Source: Nissolia schottii (lineage: Eukaryota > Streptophyta > Magnoliopsida > Fabales > Fabaceae). Taken from it: a stretch of 64,000 bases of DNA. The notes below the pieces were generated by a model that was not told where the DNA came from, searched no databases, and saw only the letters and a program-made list of their open reading frames with translations. The stretch lies in contig QANU01048639.1 in the NCBI GenBank assembly GCA_003254905.1, forward strand, positions 103,063-167,062, written 5' to 3'. Made by a program: the position numbers and the translations under genes. The stretch's first letter is position 1. Each line of letters begins with the position of its first letter. Shown here piece by piece: positions 46,501-58,800 of this stretch.

Positions 46501-46828
46501 TTCTACATAACTAATAGTGTTTATCTTTTAAGTGAAATAACATCGTTTTATATTTTATGTTCACTTAAGATAAAAATAATGTGATTGAGTATTTACATAA
46601 CAAAATGGACAAGATTTTATTAAAATTTATTTAAAAGATTTAAGATGAATGAAATTGATCGATTCAAAAAAAAAATAGAAACTAAATTGAAAGAAAAAGA
46701 TTTTAAGAGGGATGAAATTGAGTTTTTCTTTTTTTCCTAATTTTATTTTATTCTTCCTAAACGTAAAACCCAGACACAACCCTCTGAACTCAGCAGCTGC
46801 AACCCCCCCTTGTTCCTCGCTGGAGCTG
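43591..46828. other. AT-rich intergenic region, no gene recognised
   Basis: 43,600-44,900 is very AT-rich with TAA and AATAAT runs. About 44,940-45,400 is less AT-rich, with an open frame (44976-45371) I do not believe because it has no recognisable domain. 46000-46021 is a run of 22 T. The last part leads into the TPR gene; I see no clear TATA box within 150 bases of its start codon. Confidence 0.6.
45135..45400. repeat. Cluster of GAAATCGCC / GGCGATTTC inverted words
   Basis: CTGAAATCGCC occurs twice (about 45150 and 45300), followed by GGCGATTTC (about 45320) and by GAAATCGCA..GGCGATTT (about 45372-45396). Two pairs face each other and could form hairpins: GAAATCGCC..GGCGATTTC, with about 13 bases between the arms, and GAAATCGC..GGCGATTT. 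Family not recognised. Confidence 0.5.
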
Positions 46829-49800
46829 ATGTCTCTGCGCGCGGCAGCTTCCAATTTCCTCAAAAAACTTCGCTTTCCTGCTTCCCATGCCATTTCTTCA
46901 ACTGGGGTACCCCCAAATGCATTGCCCCTCTCATTTTCTGGTACTCGAAACCATGCTTACTCTCCCCAAAACCACTCTCGTTGTAATTTTATGGCAATCC
47001 TTTACACCTTTTTCTACTTATTATTGTCTTTTGGGCATTCAAAAGTTTGTGATGATTGATGTGATCATAGCTTGTATTTTTGCATTTTGGATGGTCGGTC
47101 TTCTTGTGCAGTGGTTGTGAGGGTTGCATTCTTATGGCTTAGTGTTAATTGGCAGGGCTTGTTACACATCCTGGCTCTTTTTGGTTAAGGGTTGTGATTT
47201 TGTAGAAAAAGGGGATTCCCTTCAATTACATTCTTTTGTGTCCAATTTGAGTTTGTTGTTTATTGGAATTGAAAACAGATCAGGAATTTGTTACTTCGAA
47301 TTTGCTATTTATATTTAGAAGAATAAGGGTGGTGAGAAATGAACTTTAGACCACTTAGTCATAGAAGCTTTGATACCATTTGAAGAACCAATTCTCCCAA
47401 AAACTCAAAATTATTGTGTAGAGTCAATTGAAGAGTTTTATACAACAACAACTAAATCTTGTTCTATTATGTGGAGTCGGCTACATGGATCAAATGATGT
47501 CATAGTGTCTGTCTTGGATCGGATCAAATGATGTCATAGTGTCTGTCTTGGATCATGTTTGCATTCAAGTCATTAACCTCTAAATCTCTTCTAATAGTTT
47601 CCTCTATAGTTTTTTTGGGTCTTCCTCTACCTCTAACTAATAAGCTATCCATCATCTGATCTAATTTTCTTACTAGGGCTTCTTTAGGTCTTCTTCAGGT
47701 CTTCTCCTTGCATGTTCCAAACCACCTAAGGCGAGATTCTACCATCTTTTCCACAATAAGTGCTACCCCAACTTCTAATGCATTCATTTCTAATCCTATC
47801 TTATTTAGTGTGTCCACTCATCCAATTGCAGTATCCTCATTTCCGCAACATGAAGTTTATTTCCATGCTGACTTTTTACCGCCCAACACTCAGTTCTATA
47901 TAACTTCACCAGTCTCACAGTTCCTTTAAGCATGAGTGATACTCTTTTATCACATAAAACCTGAGGCACTCCTCCATTTTATCCAACCAACTTGGATCCT
48001 ATGGCTTACATCTTCCTCTATCTCTCCAACTTTTTGAATGATGCTCCTAGATACTTGAACCTTGTGACTTGTGGTATAGTATCATCCCTAATTTTCACCT
48101 CTAAGTTAGAAGGCAATTGAATAGTTTTATAACTAAACCGTTTGTATACTCACATTGTTGTTGTTGATTTTGCTGCATATGTAGATTCATTTTGGTTAAT
48201 TGCACATGGAGAAATTTTATTTTGTTATCCAGCTCGATCAAGTTGAAAATTATATTCTCTTATTTTTACTGTCTTATTTGTTTTTATGTTATTCCTCCAG
48301 GTAAACTTAGAGTTTCCTGCTGGTATCAAACTGGAGCATATGGTTGTATGATGAATCTTAGGGATCCTTGTCTATGGATTGTTATATCTGGTCATGTTGG
48401 TAAGCTTTTGTAGCTAACCGATAACACTGCAGTCTTATTTTTTACAATTTGCAATGAACCTATCTCTGTACTTTCTGTGATAATTATTATATACACTAGG
48501 TTGCTATCTATAGCTGCAATGAAAATGCAATTTTTTTAATATTCCTTGTGGAGATTGCCCTTCCAAGTGAGAGGTAGATATTAAAGTCAAATCTTGTTAA
48601 TTATTAAATGGAGATTAAAGGGAAAATTGTTGCAAAATTTGTAATTGTTAATTCCCTCTGTTGTTTAACTTTGTGCCAATCATATTTCGTGCTTTTAGTA
48701 GCTTCTAGTTCATATGCTCGTAGAATAAGGCTGCAGAACTTTGAATCATCTTCATTTCGTACATTGTTAGAGAAATCCAATTCATCAAAAAGCTTAAGTT
48801 TCTTGGTGCAGGGTAGGCCCTAAGATAGGTATCATCTGTAACATGCTAGACATTTTGAGAGTTATCTGGGTGCTTCTTGCCCCCTTTTTTATTCTTTCTT
48901 TCCTCAAACTTCTCTTTTGGGTTTTTGCTTCAGCCTAATTCTTTTCTCCTTTAGAGTAAGTTTGGTTCACTCAAAAGAGGGCTTTAGAGGTTCAAGGATT
49001 AGTTTTTAGGGGAGGATCATCGACAAAATTTTCTTCGTTTTTGTTTTAAAAATTTAGACCCTTAAATAACTTTCCATAAGGTGTAATTTTCATTGATCCA
49101 ACTGCTAGATCATGAGATATTATTAAGTTGATCAGTCATAAATTTAAGATGAATTGAATACTGACCATTACACAATCAAATAGTTCTTGAGAAGAAAAAA
49201 TAAAAGTGCAAATAGTTTTTGTTTGTGTATAAATCCCAGGAAAGGAAATAATTGTGAGGGGCTACTAGTTGCCATAGTACTCAAGGGATTAGGCTTATAA
49301 CATGAAGCATAGGACACAATATGGAACACAAACATGATACTGCATAGACAGAGATACGACAAATTTTATAACTATAGGACACAACAAGGCTATAATACAA
49401 TGTATAAAATTAGTATTAAATTATAGAATTACAAATCTTAAATTAAAAGAGATAAACAGTGCTTTTAAAAAGTTTACATGAACCTTTGCAAAATCAATAA
49501 AATGTTATTATTTATCTAATTATTGTGGTGTTTCCCTCTTAAGAAACGAATGCAAAAAATTCTAGAATGACTATTTTGAAGTGTTTGTACTTCCTTGATT
49601 GATAACAATGCTTGTCAGGATGTTTTGGCCAAAGACCAAAAAATAGTTTTTATTTCGTTATTGAATTGAATACATTAGACTTGCGATACAATATCAGAGT
49701 GTAAATTGGTTTATGATTAATGCAAAATTTTATGGGCATGATCTACATGATATGAGATCTAATGCAGTGATGATTTGTTGAAAACTTTATCCCATGGAAA

Positions 49801-52800
49801 ACATTTTAATGGTATGGTACTCATTAACAATATTGGAAGATCGTTAACAATATTCTCTTATACTTTGAATTGACTACTCTGCTTTTTGTGCAGCTATGAT
49901 TCTAGGGATTAGTGCCAACACTGTGTTTGCTGAAGATGCAACAACTGAAGCATCTTCAGATAATGACCCCGGAAATGACTTTGGATTAACCAAAATTGAG
50001 GATGGCTCTATAGTATCAAATATACACACAGCAAAATGGAGAATATTCACAGATAAAGCGAGGGAATTTTTCTTACAGGCAAGCAGTTTCTTCCTGTTGC
50101 TTTGCTTTTACATTCTATTCATGTTTAATTTTCTTCTCCAATATCTATTATTTGTCCATTTTCTGGCAGGGAAAACTAGATGAAGCTGAAAAACTCTTTG
50201 ATGCTGCTGTTCAAGAAGCTAAAGAAGGTTTTGGCCCGAGAGATCCGCATGTTGCATCTTCTTGCAATAATCTGGTCAGTTTACCTATACTTGATAATTT
50301 TCTTTTTCTTAATTGTTATGAGGACTGTATAGTAAATCCTGCAGATTTTTCCTTGGATACTACATATATAGGGGGAATATCAAATGAGTGATCTATTGTG
50401 AGAGTAAGAGGATCAAATCTTGGCCATACAACCATACACGGATGGTTGAGATTAAAAGTTATTTAAAAGTCACATGATCACTTAAAAGTCACAAGACTTT
50501 ATGTTCTGATCTTGACCATTCATGTAAGATCTAATGGTCAAGATTTGATCCTCTCACTCTCATTATAAACCTCTACTCTCATGTGATATGTCTGCTATAT
50601 ATATATATATTAATGATTGTTGTTGATCAAGAGAGGGTGAGTCTTAGTGCAACAATAAGTTTGTTGCTTTGTGACGTCCAAGTCACATGTTCAAATCTTG
50701 GAAACAATCTCTCAACTTGTGAGGGTAAGGTCGTGTACATCTACCCTCTCTAGACCTCACCAAGTGGGAGTCTTGTGTAGTGGGCCACCTTTTATTGTTG
50801 TTGATAAAGAAGTTTTATAGGATAGGAAAAGGAAAAAATACAACTAGGGGAGGACAAGGTTACTTCCTACTTGAAACTAAAAGGAAAGAGAGCCAAATCA
50901 TCTTATGAATTCACAAAAAGCTTTCGAAGCTTTCTGCTTATCAGACGGGATACTATAAAGCGACCGCCAGGGCTCCTCATAGAGATCATAAACAAACTAT
51001 TCTAGTGATCTAATCCTTGGAGACATTTATATGTTGATGTTGTGTTTTCCTGTATTTTTAATCTTCTATTTCTTTGATGGCTTTAGAGGATTTTCTTATC
51101 GTCTATTGGTTAGGAAATTTTCTATGGTACTTTCACACTTGTGGTATTTCTCCTTTTTTCCCCTTGAAAAATAATTGTTGAAGTATTTTCTTACCTGATC
51201 AGAAATATTGGCGCACCTTTCATAATTTATAATTCTTATAGGAAGAATGATTTGCATGCCAATTGAAGATATTTACATTTGATGCACAACTTAAAATGGT
51301 CAAATATCATATAATTTGGTGACGGTGGTGGTAGAAGGGTATTGAAAACTTTCAGCTTCTCACAATATCAGTTGTCATGAGTTTTCTTTTTAGGTAGCCA
51401 GATTGGTTGATTGTGCATGAGCATGGTCCTTTACCTCTGTTGATTTCGTAGGAAAATAAAAGAGAAGGAGGATAGGTTGAATTGCTTATCGTCAATAGAT
51501 TCAAATCCTTAAGTTAGACACCCATCAACACTATATATGTAGTGCAATAGGAAATAAACATTATAAGAATAATACTGAAAACTTAAGCTATTTCCAATGA
51601 CTAATAATATTATTCCACTAATCACATGGCTAAATACATTTATTCACATCTTCATTGAGTTGTGCTTCACTCTGAACTGCTGAAAGGTTTTGAAGAGATA
51701 TTATATGGAATATGTACCTGTTCTCTATGTTATTTGAAAAAGTAAATGGTTCTGTTAACACACAACTGGGTTATTTCTATTATTGTCATTTCAGGCAGAG
51801 TTGTACAGGGTCAAAAAAGCATTTGACAAAGCGGAACCTTTGTACTTGGAAGCTATTGATATATTAAAAGAAGCTTTTGGTCCGGACGATATACGGTACG
51901 GTGCTACTACTGTGCAACCATCATAAATAATGCTTCACCTTCTTTCAACTGTATAAGTAGACTATAACATCATTACTACGAACCAAGAATGGACGTGAAA
52001 TAAAGGAACATAAATGATGATCAGGAGCTTGCATGGACCACAGTTTTTAGGGAAATAGAATTCAGTCAAAAGGAGGAATGAACAGGGAAGTACTGAAAAA
52101 TTTTAGTCTCATGAATTAAAAGAAAACTGGAACTGGTCATCAAATTTGTTACTCCTGATTTCCCTTCTCTTGAGCTTTGTTGGTATCTGGTATTGCCAAC
52201 TTTGTTAATGTAATGGTTGATAAATCAGAAGTCTTACAATAGCAGTGGATCAAACAAAATTTCTCTCCAATGAAATTGATTTCTCCTCTTTTCTGTGATA
52301 AAATATATATTTTCTATGAAAAAAGTTTTACATTGATGGTAGATCAAATTTAAAATCTAAAGCTTATGTGTGTGTGTCGTGTTGTATATTACCAATATAA
52401 ATAGTGCCTTTAATATGATGAGTTCTATAAGGCCTTGATGGCTTTAATTTGAAACTGTGATCATGCAGGGTTGGGACTGCTATTCACAACCTTGGACTGT
52501 TCTACTTTGGGCAGCGGAAGTTGGAAAAAGCTCGTGTTAGCTATGAGGTAATCTGTTATTGGTGACATGTTGCTAATTTTTTTAATCCATACGTTGGATA
52601 GATGATAATTTTATTTGTCAATTCTATGCAATCAACTTTACCCCCATTTCATATCGCTCTCCATGTACTTTCAATTGTGGCAATTTAAGGTCACACATTA
52701 CACTATTTTCAGGGACACTAAAGAAAATCTCTCATAATATTTTTACTAATCTGAGCAACACTTGAAGTTACAAATACAAAAGTTGGATAATAAATCCTTA

Positions 52801-55800
52801 ATAAGTTCTTGAAGAGAAGAGCTTTAATAATGTTTAAATAACTGCCTGAAGAAATGAAAGCACCGTTCCAATTATCTGGAATTTGGAAATCTTTAGAAGT
52901 TTGAAACGCTGGAACAGAATTGCTAGTAGGAAATGGCAATGCTTTTTGTTTGGAAAAATGGCATATATCACATGGAAAAGACATAGCAGAATCAGAAACA
53001 GTAGAATTGCTAGTGTGTATTATTTTCAGTGTATTTGATGGCGCATGCCCAAGTCTAAAATGCCACAAATGAAACTTAGTTACTGAAACAGAATTAGTAG
53101 CAACAGAGCTAACAGAACCAAAAAAATTCTGAAATGTATTACAAAATGTAGGACTTTCAAAGAAGTAAAGGCCCTGGCTTGCTATAGCAATTCCAATCCT
53201 CTTCAAGCTGTGACTGTCCTGTTTAATGCAGTGGCCATGAAAGACATTGAGATGGCATGTGAGATGGCATTCCAAATTATGACATAGTTTGGAAATAGCA
53301 ATGAGATTGAGATAGAAATTAGGCAAGTATAGGACATTGGTCAGATAAATAGTACTATTGAAAGCCACTGTTCCTGCAAGCTATGCTAAGGGTACTTGAC
53401 CATTAGGGAGAGCAATAGGTATTGGTGTGTAAGATTGAAAATAGTGAAGGGAGCAACATATGTGATCAGTTGCCCCAGAATCCAGAATCCAAATACCAGT
53501 ACTTGAATTCCCTTGCAGGAATTTGGAGGAAGAATTATTGACTTGTGCAAAATTGAGTTGTGATTGTCCCATGGCTTGCTGAGGCTGCTGAATCAAGGCA
53601 AGGATGCTTTGATACTATTCAGCAATGAAACTGAAGGGAGCAGGCATTCCTTGTGCTTGCTGAGGAGCATGATCATCAACCACAGCAGCATTGACAGTCT
53701 TCTTGGATTTATATCCAGGGGGATATCCATGTTTCTTATGGCACTCATCAACTGTGTGACCAAAGTAACCACACTGTGTGCATTTTTTGGAATTTTTCTT
53801 TGGCTTGTCTTGCTCATTGGATGGTTTCTTTGCATCCACCACAATAGAAATAGAATCCTTAGCAGCAGGGGAAAAATTGAGCATCAATTTGGAACCAGAC
53901 TCATAGCTCAGTTGTCTCTCATGTTGTAGAACCAGAGAGAAAATTCGATTGAGAATCGGTAAGGGATCCATTAACAGAACTTGAGACCTTATAGTATGGT
54001 AAGACTCATTCAATCCCTTAAGGAACTTAATTGCACGATCAAATCACGTTGCTTTTTCAATTCAAGAAACGCACCACAATTGCATGGGGAAACACATTTG
54101 CAAGTAGGTAGAGGACGGAATACATCTAATTCGTCCCATATTATCAGTGAAAAACTGAGTAATAGAGAGATCATCTTGTTGCATGGTAGCCAATTCTTCT
54201 TGAAGATCAGCAATACGAAACAGGTCACCTTGAGAAAATTGTTCTTTGAGCTCATGCTAAACCTCATGAGTTTTGTCAAGCTAGAGAATGCTTTGGGCGA
54301 TAAATGGCTCAACGACACAGATCAGCCATGAAAGCACCATGTGATTGCATTGTTCCCATTGGCCATAGATAGTAGAGGAAGTTGCAGGCGTTGTGTTAGT
54401 TTCATCAACAAAATGGATTTGTTTTTTGGAAAGGGGAGCCATCCTCATAGCTCGGGACCAACTGTGGTAATTTTCACCATTGAGAAGGGAAGAAACTAGA
54501 ATCAATGAAGGATTCTCATTTGGACGCAAGTAGTATGAAGATGAAGGATCTTGTGTTGAATCAACCGAAGGAGGAGGTTGAATCACAATTGGATCTTGTG
54601 CAGCCATGAATCAAGAATTGCTGGAGAATTTAGAGAGATGAACAGCAAAGAAACTGATGAGTTCACGTTGTGATAAATCAAGGAATTCAAGTGATGATCA
54701 ATCACATGAATACCAAGCAATCGCAGTGAATCATTGCTACCAGTGGAACTTCAAGAAGATACCCAAGCTTATTGAGAAACCATGATATCGAGGAAGAAAC
54801 CTGGAGCAATGGAGAGCGGAAACATTTTTGCAGCAAATGATACCATAACAATGTTCTGAAAGTTGCAGAATGAATTCTCAATTTGATTTAGGAGCATTCA
54901 GCTCAGTATATATACAAGAGAGTCATTAACTTGGGACTCAAGTAATCTCTACTTAACTAACATAAAAAATTCTAACTAACTCAACTAACTTTAAATTACA
55001 AGGGAAGCAAGTCCAATGCTTGGACTTGTATTCTCTATTATGCACATTATCTAAAATTTTCAAATCTTCCTGCTACAAAATTTCCTTGTTGTGGATATCT
55101 TTTATCATTTATTCATTATATTTTTGCATTAGTATGTTAGTGGAACCAGATTTCAGCATTTTGAGATCTTGATAGTTGCTGAGATATGTATGTGTTGGGC
55201 ATTTAGGGTTTAGGGATCTCGTTTTGGCATTGGCATGGTTTCATACTGTTGCTAGTCTATTCCTTCGAGTTTTTTTCAGTTCTACTGACCATGTTTTTTT
55301 CTCTTTTATTTTTTTTTATATCATTTTTAACAGCGTGCTTTGAAGGTATGAACCTGCTATGCTCAGACAGAGACAATTATTATACCTTGATTTGAAACAG
55401 TTATATTCTTCTCCTTGTATAGTGCAATCACTTTGCAGTTCATTTTTACATATTACATCATTTCTATACTTGACAAATGAGGCTCTGTCTCTTGATTTGA
55501 GAATGTGATGTGACTCTTTATTCAGATAAAAAGGCGCGTTCTGGGATATGGCCATTCAGAATGTGCTGATACGCTGTATCATCTTGGAGTGGTAATTATT
55601 TTTCCTTTCACTGTACTCTCTTTTAATCTCGCTTGTTTTGTTTGATAAAGCACCAACCCCACATAGTGGGACAAGGCTTAGTTGTTGTTGTTTTGTTTGT
55701 TAAAGCTGTCTGATACTGTCTTTAGAGGCAGGAAATCTAGATTTTGAGAGAGTGACCTTGGGACGGAAGCCTAAAAAGTCACTTTGAAAATCACTACAAT

Positions 55801-58800
55801 GGTTGCATCCTGCATTTGGATAAGCCAATTCTGTAAAACTCACGGCAGGACAGTGTTATCCATAGCGGAATAGCAGAAATAGCATTATTGCTCAAAACCT
55901 GCTATTTTTTCCACTATAGCAGCCAATTTACATTGTAAAATAGCATAGCGGCCAACTCAAAACCTGTTACGCTGTAGTGGTATACCGGCGCTATAGCGGA
56001 TGTTTGATAACACTGCAACAGGAGTTATATCAATTTGACATTTGTATTCAAAATTTGTCACCCATTGTCTTAGTTCATTAAATGAAAAATGTAACTACGG
56101 ATAGCAACCTAAGAGGGGGGTGAATTAGGTTTCTCTCAATTCTTTTGTTCTTTGATTAACTAATGTAACAAATAGTATTTAAATCTTAACACATGAAATT
56201 CAACCAGTAAACAGTAATAATTGAAACATTGAAAATTGTAGTGCAACGGAAATATAAATTGCTGAAAGTAAAGAGTGTAGGGATAGAGAAAATCGCACCA
56301 AGAGTTTTATCCTGGTTCACCTTCAAACCACTGAAGGCTACGTCCAGTCCCCTGTTCTGATTCAGGGATTTTCCACTATGTAATCTTGTGTTGTGTCCAA
56401 CCTCACACCCAAGGCACTTACACCGTCAACTACAAGAGAACAAACCCGTTTTCCTGGTTACACAGTGCCTTCACCGAACACTACGGTGCCACAACTAATT
56501 CACAATTATTGGAGAAGTAATACAATGCCTTTGTCAATCCTAAACTTAGGGTTGGATGTTCCTGAATAGAAAGCACTTATGATATGACAACTAAGGCTCA
56601 AAGGCTTTTTTAAGTTTTGGATTGAAACTACTTTGAAATTTCCTATTGAAATTTTGTCAGACCTTTGTGAAAATGAAAGTAATAATGTGTTCTGAAGTTG
56701 TGTGTTGTGCTTTGCACGAATTCTGGACTTATATAGGCATAGGTGACTCTCCATGAAGCATTGCCATGGCTTTCAAATGCCAAACAACACATTGATTCAT
56801 GAAAAATCACACCTGTTCGTGCTAGTAATCGATTACTGAACTGCTGTAATCGATTACACTAATTACTCATTGCCAACGTTCAAATTTTTGAACAGTGTAA
56901 TCGATTACGCAACTCCTTGTAATCGATTACAAGGCTGAAAGTGATGTTAAAGATGTGTTAACCCTAGTTAAGTGTTTCTAATTGATTTTAACTATGAAAT
57001 GCATTTCACTTGTGTTAGTGCAGTAGCCTATGAGCCTTAAATGCTAACTATTAGACTCTAAGGTAAAACACTTGAACATAAGCTTGAACCTTTAGCGGAT
57101 TTGACTTGTCCTGTTGAGCTCTTTAATTCTTCAGATGTGTCTTCATCTTTTTCCTTTCTTTTTGTTGATGTCTCTTGGCTTCATCAAAACCCAGCCATCA
57201 GAGGTCAGAGAGAGGATCTTATTCACAATAAACTGATAAAACAAAAATTGCATACTTATATTTGAAAAGTATGACAGTATAAATTACTGCAACTAAGGAG
57301 GAGTGGCTAAATGTAAAAATCGCCACATTTTTATCTTCACCAGGTGATCAAAATACTAAAATGAGTTGAAATAGAAAGAGTTTTTGATGGATGGAGCATT
57401 CTGCATAAGAGTCTCACTATTTTCACCATAATTTTGACTTGCAACTGAAAAGGTGGGTGGGAGAAGTTTATATTCGTTTCAGAATTTGGGAAAGAACTGG
57501 AAAAGTGAGGTGCACCTTGGTCATAGAAATTCCTATTTTCTCTTGTCAGGGCTTAAGCGGGAGTTTTTGTGAATTAAGCTTGATACATTTACCTCATCAC
57601 TTGTTAGGTTAAATTCTTTCTATATGTTGTTCGGTTCTATTTTATCTATTTTGATGTAACAGAGGATTTCGATTCTCTGATTAGGCATTCTTTTTCTTTT
57701 GAAAAACTTGTGTTATGATAAAAGTGCAAATTTAGGTTACACCTGAAGAAGCATTGAAATAACAATGTTTCCAAAACTTAAATGTTCAGTCTGGTTGTGA
57801 AGCAGTGCTCCAGAATAACATGATAGGGATAACAAAATGTTAGGGATTTCAGGTGATTAGTACCTATGTAATTTATCCAGGGTAGAAAAGTTTTCCTTGA
57901 TTCTTTCTAAGCTAATGCTTATTGCATTTTTTTAAGGGGATTTGGTCTGGACATTATTGCTTTGTTGTGATTTTTTCCCTTTTTGGAAATTGGAATCTTG
58001 ACTTAACTGGCTCTTAAGTTGCGATAAAATGTGTTCAGGTGCTTTATCTTCAAGGAAAAGAAAGGGATGCTGAGGCCGTCATTCAGGACTCTATAAAGTT
58101 ATTAGAGGTGTGCCTTTTTCCTAACTTAAATTCCCACGGATTTGGTAATTTTGGATTTTCTCAGTTTTAGACAATTATTTTATCCTATGTAGGAAGGTGG
58201 CGAAGGGGAGTCACTTGTATGCATTAGAAGACTCCGATATCTCTCACAGGTTGTCTTTTTTACCTTTTACTTGCCCTGAAACTTCTTTGGCTGCAAAGGA
58301 TGTTATTGTCTCAAAAAAAAAAAAAAAAAAAAAAATAAATTGGTGATAGGATGGAAAGTTACTTAACTATTTATCTGGAAGTTGCACCAACTACAAAGGA
58401 GATATAGTCCACATAATGCGAGCAAAATCGTATTCCATTTAGGTGGAAAAGGGGCACCCGATACGTAAGCCGTACAATCAGGTATTTAGACATAAGATAA
58501 ATAAAAACTAGATTCCATATAAATGGTCAGATACAATTCTGGACATTAGATTAAGAACAGAAAAAGCCACTCTTGGGTCTCTATGTTGCAACTTCAATGA
58601 TGGGAAGAGCTAGTACTTGCCATTGTATTACAGGCTCCTTGGCCAAGCCAAACGGTCATGGAGTTTGATCCTTACCCATATCCCGTGGCTCTTCATGACT
58701 TAATTGAGAATTTCAGCATTTACACAAAATGAGTTTGTGCATTGTCCACCCTTGAAAGTGGGCCTTTTCTAACTTTTCTGGTTGTTAAATTTCTGATTTT

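Noticed and set aside
52718..53368. Long open frame in intron 6, considered as a nested host gene
   Set aside because: It carries the copia GAG-pre-integrase block and belongs to the retrotransposon remnant.
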